Shown here one piece after another: positions 59,047 to 64,000 of a DNA stretch of 64,000 bases. Numbering within the stretch: position 1 is the stretch's first letter; the number at the start of each line of letters is the position of its first letter. The translations under genes were made by a program, and so were the position numbers. A model generated the notes under the pieces. It had not been told where the DNA came from. It saw only the letters and a program-made list of their open reading frames with translations, and ran no database searches. Source of the DNA: Endobugula sp965214375 (GTDB taxonomy: Bacteria; Pseudomonadota; Gammaproteobacteria; Pseudomonadales; Cellvibrionaceae); contig OZ243947.1 in the NCBI GenBank assembly GCA_965214375.1, forward strand, positions 1,612,001 to 1,676,000, given 5' to 3'.

Positions 59047-59091
59047 AGCATCTATCTATATTACTCCGAACTTATACGCCATTATAAATAA

Positions 59092-59118
59092 AAAAGGGCA
59101 GTAAAAAACTGCCCTTTT
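59092..59118. terminator. Terminator at the end of the TRAP operon
   Basis: Stem AAAAGGGCAGT / ACTGCCCTTTT with a five-base loop, 18 bases beyond the dctM stop on the minus strand. Confidence 0.88.
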
Positions 59119-59135
59119 CAATATTGTAGGCACCA

Positions 59136-60536
59136 TTAAATCGTCACTATTTCCGGCCCGAGAATAGTCGTTGGCAACCAGGTCGAAATCACTGGAATAT
59201 AAGTCACCAAAATCAGAAAGATAAACATCACCGCCACAAAGGGAAGAGAAGCCTTAATGACTTCCACCATACTCATACCCGTAATGGCCGAGGTCACAAA
59301 CAGGTTAAGACCAATAGGCGGCGTCATCATACCAATCTCCATATTCACCACCATAATGACACCTAAGTGAATCGGGTCAACGCCCAGTTGTACCGCGATC
59401 GGAAAGACTAACGGAGCAACAATTAACAGCAAACCTGATGGCTCCATAAACTGACCACCTAGAAGCAGCATAATATTGACGGCGATAAGGAATGACCACC
59501 ACTCAAAACCCGCATCCAACATCAAATCAGCCATATACATGGGGATACCCAATTTGGTTAACGTTTTAGCGAACATCAGTGCATTCACAATCACAAACAT
59601 CAACATAATCGTGGTACGTGCACCTTCCACAATCACTTTGCGGGTTTCAGGATGAAACATGCTCGGTATGAGATATTTTAAAATAGCTACTATATTACGA
59701 ATAGTTGCAGCAGGAATACTTTCCCCTCCATTTCTCCAAGCAACCTCTTTTAACGGACCCATATCGCGGTAAACAAAGAGTGCAATAAAGAAAGCATAGA
59801 CTGCGGCAACAGCAGCAGCCTCAGTCGGCGTAAAAGCCCCCCCGTAAATACCCCCTAAAATAACGGCAATCAACAATAAACCCCAGAATGCCGAACCGAA
59901 AGATTCCAACCATTCACGGGCACCCGCAAAAGGTAAGGCTTCCAAACCACGCAAACGCGCATTGATATAAATCGCCACCATAAGCATCAAACCTGCCAAC
60001 AGCCCAGGAAACACACCCGCCAAAAACATACGCCCGACGGAGACATCAGTAGCAGCCGCGTAGACCACCATCACAATAGAAGGCGGAATCAAAATACCCA
60101 GAGTACCCGCATTGGCGATAACACCCGCAGCAAATGGCTTGCTATAACCTGCCTTCATCATGCCGCCAATAGCAATAGTTCCAATAGCCACTACTGTTGC
60201 CGGAGAAGAACCAGATAAGGCTGCGAATAACATGCAGGCAAATACACTGGCGACTGCCATACCACCACGAATATGCCCCACCGAAGCAATGGCAAACCGA
60301 ATAATACGTCGCGCCACACCACCAGTAGACATAAAAGAGGATGCCAAGATAAAAAATGGAATAGCCATTAAAGTAAACTTTTGTGCGCCATCAAAGAACG
60401 CCACCGCAAGACCAGATACGTTACCGTCATAAACAATCGCAACGGTTAACAAACTAGAAAGCCCCAGACAAACCGCAACGGGTACGCCAAGAAAAAGCAA
60501 ACCGAATAAGAGCATAAATAAGACTGCAGATTCCAT
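59136..60536 (-). CDS. dctM: TRAP transporter large permease DctM
   Basis: A polytopic (about 12 helices) TRAP permease that imports carboxylates with a sodium gradient. Start at 60536 (MESAVLFMLLFG) follows AAGGAG placed in the last codons of dctQ. Family features are LLFLGVPVAVCLGLSS, IPFFILASSFM and AALSGSSPATVVAIG. Operon dctP-dctQ-dctM. Intact. Confidence 0.93.
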   Translation of the reverse strand: MESAVLFMLLFGLLFLGVPVAVCLGLSSLLTVAIVYDGNVSGLAVAFFDGAQKFTLMAIPFFILASSFMSTGGVARRIIRFAIASVGHIRGGMAVASVFACMLFAALSGSSPATVVAIGTIAIGGMMKAGYSKPFAAGVIANAGTLGILIPPSIVMVVYAAATDVSVGRMFLAGVFPGLLAGLMLMVAIYINARLRGLEALPFAGAREWLESFGSAFWGLLLIAVILGGIYGGAFTPTEAAAVAAVYAFFIALFVYRDMGPLKEVAWRNGGESIPAATIRNIVAILKYLIPSMFHPETRKVIVEGARTTIMLMFVIVNALMFAKTLTKLGIPMYMADLMLDAGFEWWSFLIAVNIMLLLGGQFMEPSGLLLIVAPLVFPIAVQLGVDPIHLGVIMVVNMEIGMMTPPIGLNLFVTSAITGMSMVEVIKASLPFVAVMFIFLILVTYIPVISTWLPTTILGPEIVTI

Positions 60537-60540
60537 AACG

Positions 60541-61164
60541 TTACTCCTTGACCGCGTTTCTGTTTTCTTCGACCAGCTCTTCAGCTTCGTGCGACGCAAT
60601 AATCATTTCTCGCTCGCCTTTCCAGATCGCAATAAACGCCTGAACAGAACGCAAGATCAACAACAAAAAGCCCAGTGGCAACATAAGGTAGGCAATCCAT
60701 CGCGGTAGACGATCACCCCCCATCATAAATTCCGGAAAAAAATCCGGAATAATAATGCTCTCCATACCCGTGTTAAGTTTGAACAACAACATAAAATATT
60801 TCCAAGAACCACCGCGCGCTTGCTCAACTCCAAGATACTGCAACCAATCCGCCCACAGTAATGTAAAGGCATAGACAATACACATCAAGGCACCAAACAG
60901 GGCAAACATTCTGAAAAACCGTTGGGGAAACATACGGATAAACGTGTCAACGCCTAAGTGCGAGCCAATTTTTACACCGTAGCTCATGCCGAACAAAATT
61001 AACCAAGCAAACAATACTTGCGTTAACTCTAGCGCACTTCCCCAGCCAGAGTTAAAGACATAACGTGCGATCACTTGAGTAAAGGTGATAATCGTCATCA
61101 GCCCCAACAATATCGCAATAAAGTTTTCTTCAAACCGATCAATGAACGCAGACACTTTGTTCAT
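60541..61164 (-). CDS. dctQ: TRAP transporter small permease DctQ
   Basis: A four-helix membrane protein: NFIAILLGLMTIITFTQVIARYVF, VLFAWLILFGMSYGVKIGSHLG, and later ALFGALMCIVYAFTLLW and LMLPLGFLLLILRSV. The start at 61164 (MNKVSAFIDRF) has GGGAG upstream. It is coupled to dctM through a nearly adjacent start. Intact. Confidence 0.9.
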   Translation of the reverse strand: MNKVSAFIDRFEENFIAILLGLMTIITFTQVIARYVFNSGWGSALELTQVLFAWLILFGMSYGVKIGSHLGVDTFIRMFPQRFFRMFALFGALMCIVYAFTLLWADWLQYLGVEQARGGSWKYFMLLFKLNTGMESIIIPDFFPEFMMGGDRLPRWIAYLMLPLGFLLLILRSVQAFIAIWKGEREMIIASHEAEELVEENRNAVKE

Positions 61165-61196
61165 GACAACTCCCAAAAATAAAGCTAATGTAAAAA

Positions 61197-61225
61197 AGCC
61201 CGTCTGAAAAATTCTCAGACAGGCT
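61197..61225 (-). promoter_or_regulatory. Hairpin between dctP and dctQ
   Basis: Near-perfect stem AGCC-CGTCTGA / TCAGAC-AGGCT. Intergenic hairpins here are common in TRAP operons and can raise the amount of binding-protein mRNA relative to the permeases. Confidence 0.55.
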
Positions 61226-61253
61226 CTAATATTAACCAGTAATGTACTCTTTA

Positions 61254-62249
61254 TTACTGACCCGCAGCGACGGCAGCATCAATCACATCCTGGCCAATAT
61301 CATCGGCAAATTTCGCCCATACCGGTTTCATGGTATCAATCCATAACTTACGCTGTGTAGGGCTTAATATACGCACAATGCCGCCCGCTTTGATAATCTC
61401 TTGCTTGGATTGTTCATTAATGGCTGTTGCTTTGGCGTTCGCTTTATTCGTTTCCTCTTTAAAGATAGTAATAAACTGGTTACGAACATCCGCAGGTAAA
61501 CCATTCAACCACTCTTTAGACGTGACTGCCAGATACGTTAACAGCTGGTGATTCGTTTCCGTCACACCATCTTGAACCTCAAAGAACTTCTGCTTGTAAA
61601 TATTGGACCACGTATTTTCCTGACCTTCCACAACACCGGTTTGTAACGCGCCGTAGACTTCTTTAAACGCCAATTTTTGCGCATTAGCGCCCATGGCTTC
61701 GATCATGGCAACAGCAACGTCTGACGTTTGCGTACGGAATTTTAAACCTTTGGCATCAGTCGGCACCAATAACGGTTTAGTGGCAGAAAAATGTTTCAAA
61801 CCATTGAAAATATAAGACAGACCCACATAACCTTTATCTTCAATTGCACTTAATAATTTTTGTCCAGTAGGCCCATTAGTAAACTTCTCAACTGCTTTCA
61901 TATCGCCAAAAAGAAAAGGAAGATCAAACAAACGGTATTTTTTGGTATAGGCTTCAAACTTGGATAAAGAAGGCGCCGCCACTTGCACATCACCCAGCAA
62001 CAGTGCTTCCATGACTTTGTTATCGTTGAACAACTGGGAACGTGGGAACACCTGCATACAGGCTTTACCATTCATTTCATTGTTGATACGAGCAGCAATG
62101 GCATTCGCGGCTTCACCTTTAGGATGACCTGTCGCCGCTGTCACGTGGCTGAATTTAATCACAATTTCACCTCTTTCACACTTGGCCGCAGCCAGTGAGG
62201 AAGCAGTCATCAGTGCAGTAGCACTCACAGCAAGTAAAAATCGTTTCAT
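61254..62249 (-). CDS. dctP: TRAP dicarboxylate-binding protein DctP
   Basis: A 331-residue periplasmic binding protein with signal peptide MKRFLLAVSATALMTASSLAAA, IVIKFSHVTAATGHPKGEAA, GLKFRTQTSDVAVAMIEAMGA (ligand Arg) and GALQTGVVEGQENTWSNIY. The closest match by eye is the C4-dicarboxylate DctP type (malate, succinate, fumarate). First gene of the operon. Intact. Confidence 0.93.
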   Translation of the reverse strand: MKRFLLAVSATALMTASSLAAAKCERGEIVIKFSHVTAATGHPKGEAANAIAARINNEMNGKACMQVFPRSQLFNDNKVMEALLLGDVQVAAPSLSKFEAYTKKYRLFDLPFLFGDMKAVEKFTNGPTGQKLLSAIEDKGYVGLSYIFNGLKHFSATKPLLVPTDAKGLKFRTQTSDVAVAMIEAMGANAQKLAFKEVYGALQTGVVEGQENTWSNIYKQKFFEVQDGVTETNHQLLTYLAVTSKEWLNGLPADVRNQFITIFKEETNKANAKATAINEQSKQEIIKAGGIVRILSPTQRKLWIDTMKPVWAKFADDIGQDVIDAAVAAGQ

Positions 62250-62550
62250 ATCTTTCTCTCCTAGGGGTAGTTATTATTAAAAAAATAAAACAAGGTTCAT
62301 GCATACCCTGACATCAAATAACGATGCCAAGATAGTAAGACATAAGCTAGTATGTAAAACGCAGAAAGCATACCAACTTGTAGAAACTCTATAACTTATT
62401 GAAAAAAAAGAAATCACTAAAAAAACACGCACAAGCTTAACGATTAAATAGGTACTATACGACCCATACACCTCTAAAATGTTACCTAATCAACACATTG
62501 ATAATGGCCCAAATGCTACCACCATTTTTTTGGATCTCGGCAGCTATGAT
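62250..62550. other. Gene-free region upstream of dctP
   Basis: About 300 bases without a believable coding frame. On the minus strand, bases 62376-62360 (TTGGTATGCTTTCTGCG) have the GG-N10-GC spacing of a sigma-54 promoter but several mismatches. Nothing else recognised. Confidence 0.35.
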
Positions 62551-64000
62551 TTAATCGGAAACACGCATTGAATCAACTTTCTGAAAACCTCTTGGCAATT
62601 TATGGCCACGACGACCACGCTCACCGCGATAATGATCCAGGTCTGCCATCTTAAAGGATGTGTGGCGTTTACCGGAATATACCGTGAGCTTCTGACCAGC
62701 ATGCATAACGATTGCCGAGACAACAAATTCCTCTCGAGATTGAACACGCACGGAAGGAATACTAATCATTTTATTGCCTTTTCCTCGCGCCAACTCGGGC
62801 AAATCCGACAAAGGAAAAATAAGTAAACGGCCTTCATTGCTCACCACAGCAACAAAAGTTTCCGATTTGCTGACGATAGGGAACGGCGGTAATACCCGAC
62901 CACCTTTCGGCAATGTTAATAATGCTTTACCTGATTTATTTTTGGTATACAAACTACCCAACTCTGTGACAAAACCGTAACCTGCATCGCTGGCAATAAG
63001 CACCTTGGCACGATCATCACCCATCAGCACACCATCAAATGTCGCGCCACTCGGCGGGTTTAATCGGCCGCTGGCAGGCTCACCCTGCCCTCTGGCTGAA
63101 GGCAGTGTATGTGCTGGCAAGGCGTAACTTCTTCCCGTTGAATCCAACAATAAAACATGTTGATTATATTTACCCATCGCTGAAAACTTGTAGCCATCGC
63201 CAGATTTGTAATTTAGTGCCGTCGGATCAATGTCATGGCCTTTAGCCGCGCGTATCCAACCTTTTTCAGACAGCACAACCGTAATCGGATCAGAGGTTAA
63301 CAAATCTGTTTCGCTAAGTGCTTGGGCTTCACCACGAATAACCACTGGAGAACGACGATCATCGCCAAATTTTTCAGCAATCGCTTCTAGCTCTTTTTTA
63401 ACCAATGTTTCCAGACGCGTTGCAGAACCAAGAATTTTTTCCAAATAGTCGCGTTCTTTTTCTAATTCGTCTTGTTCACCGCGAATTTTAATTTCTTCCA
63501 ACTTAGCGATCTGACGTAACTTTAATTCAAGAATCGCTTCAGCCTGAACATCGGTAATACCAAAGCGTTCCATCAACACCTGTTTCGGTTTATCTTCGGT
63601 GCGAATAATATGAATCACTTCATCAATATTCAAAAACGCGACCAGATAACCTTCCAGCATATGTAAACGCTTAAGCACTTTATCCAAACGATATTGTAAA
63701 CGTCGGCGCACAGTGACCAGCCGGAACGATAACCACTCGCTGAGGATTTTATTTAAGGGTTTCACTGACGGTAGACCATCAATACCAATCATATTCAAAT
63801 TAATACGATAGGTACGTTCTAAATCAGTAGAAGCAAACACATGATTCATCAATTGTTCAATATCAATGCGATTGGAGCGCGGAATAATCACCAGTCGTGT
63901 CGGGTTTTCATGATCGGATTCATCACGAATATCGGCCACCATAGGTAATTTTTTGGCCTGCATCTGACTGGCAATTTGTTCCAACACTTTAGCACCGCTC
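62551..64000 (-). CDS. parC: DNA topoisomerase IV subunit A (ParC), N-terminus outside window
   Basis: The C-terminal two thirds of ParC. The frame enters at the right edge and covers the tower and coiled-coil region (LERTYRINLNMIGIDGLPSV, QAEAILELKLRQIAKLEEIKI) and the beta-pinwheel C-terminal domain (GEPASGRLNPPSG, GRLLIFPLSDLPELARGKGNKM). The breakage-reunion tyrosine lies outside. The length and RLNPP-type blades mark ParC rather than GyrA. Intact in the visible part. Confidence 0.93.
   Translation of the reverse strand, partial: SGAKVLEQIASQMQAKKLPMVADIRDESDHENPTRLVIIPRSNRIDIEQLMNHVFASTDLERTYRINLNMIGIDGLPSVKPLNKILSEWLSFRLVTVRRRLQYRLDKVLKRLHMLEGYLVAFLNIDEVIHIIRTEDKPKQVLMERFGITDVQAEAILELKLRQIAKLEEIKIRGEQDELEKERDYLEKILGSATRLETLVKKELEAIAEKFGDDRRSPVVIRGEAQALSETDLLTSDPITVVLSEKGWIRAAKGHDIDPTALNYKSGDGYKFSAMGKYNQHVLLLDSTGRSYALPAHTLPSARGQGEPASGRLNPPSGATFDGVLMGDDRAKVLIASDAGYGFVTELGSLYTKNKSGKALLTLPKGGRVLPPFPIVSKSETFVAVVSNEGRLLIFPLSDLPELARGKGNKMISIPSVRVQSREEFVVSAIVMHAGQKLTVYSGKRHTSFKMADLDHYRGERGRRGHKLPRGFQKVDSMRVSD

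Overview
The window reads as a chromosomal segment of an AT-leaning gammaproteobacterium, probably marine or aquatic. The evidence is gene order: xseB-ispA-dxs, rpsF-rpsR-DUF2232-rplI-dnaB, pomAB with a PilZ gene, panC-panD, a TRAP dicarboxylate transporter, parC, and a DnaT-like plus phage-P-like helicase-loader pair. No tRNA, rRNA or CRISPR array was recognised. Two intergenic palindromic repeats resemble elements I remember from marine gammaproteobacteria.

Layout. 1-7.9 kb: egtB (partial), DUF1223, sirtuin cobB, a PCu_A copper chaperone, a porin / FMN_bind-like / histidine kinase group, tatD and a small acidic protein. 8.0-14.3 kb: a metal-responsive locus (Zur-like palindrome, Fur box, porin, imelysin, di-haem DUF1111 oxidoreductase, second imelysin, DUF1513), ended by a decayed IS110 element. 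15.5-21.5 kb: DUF6482, a broken diguanylate cyclase, a PIN-PhoH ATPase, and pilZ-pomB-pomA. 21.5-29.8 kb: xseB, an antisense KAP NTPase, ispA, dxs, a heavily decayed glycoside hydrolase and an unassigned membrane/coiled-coil protein. 29.9-39 kb: acs, panD, panC, a secreted FAH-fold protein, a beta-barrel, dnaB and the rpsF ribosomal cluster. 39.3-45.2 kb: DUF6502 followed by two large DUF5666 proteins carrying FN3-like modules. 45.2-53.8 kb: a Fur-box gene, htpX, a histidine kinase coupled to a periplasmic binding protein, an iron alcohol dehydrogenase, an Xre regulator and a vanadium haloperoxidase. 53.8-64 kb: rlmB, SIMPL, DUF4197, the helicase-loader pair, MmcQ/YjbR, Smr, the TRAP transporter and parC (partial).

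The most striking property is that many genes are interrupted by one or a few in-frame stops or short frameshifts while their residue-level homology continues past the break. I count about 16 such loci: two porins, imelysin, DUF1111, DUF1513, IS110, a GGDEF protein, KAP, the glycoside hydrolase, FAH, both DUF5666 proteins, a histidine kinase, a periplasmic binding protein, DUF4197 and MmcQ. Core genes (dxs, acs, dnaB, ribosomal proteins, phoH, parC) are intact. Where the missing residue can be guessed from family conservation it is often Glu, so G-to-T changes (GAA/GAG to TAA/TAG) seem frequent. Frameshifts in two genes fall in poly-G runs that encode active-site motifs. The simplest reading is recent, widespread pseudogenisation of accessory functions, as in a lineage changing lifestyle. 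Sequence error or contingency switching at the homopolymers cannot be excluded from sequence alone.

The strongest candidates for a poorly described system are the DUF6502/DUF5666/FN3-like locus, the helicase loader built of four DnaT-like repeats plus a phage-P-like partner, and the periplasmic sensor pair at 46.8-49.9 kb.
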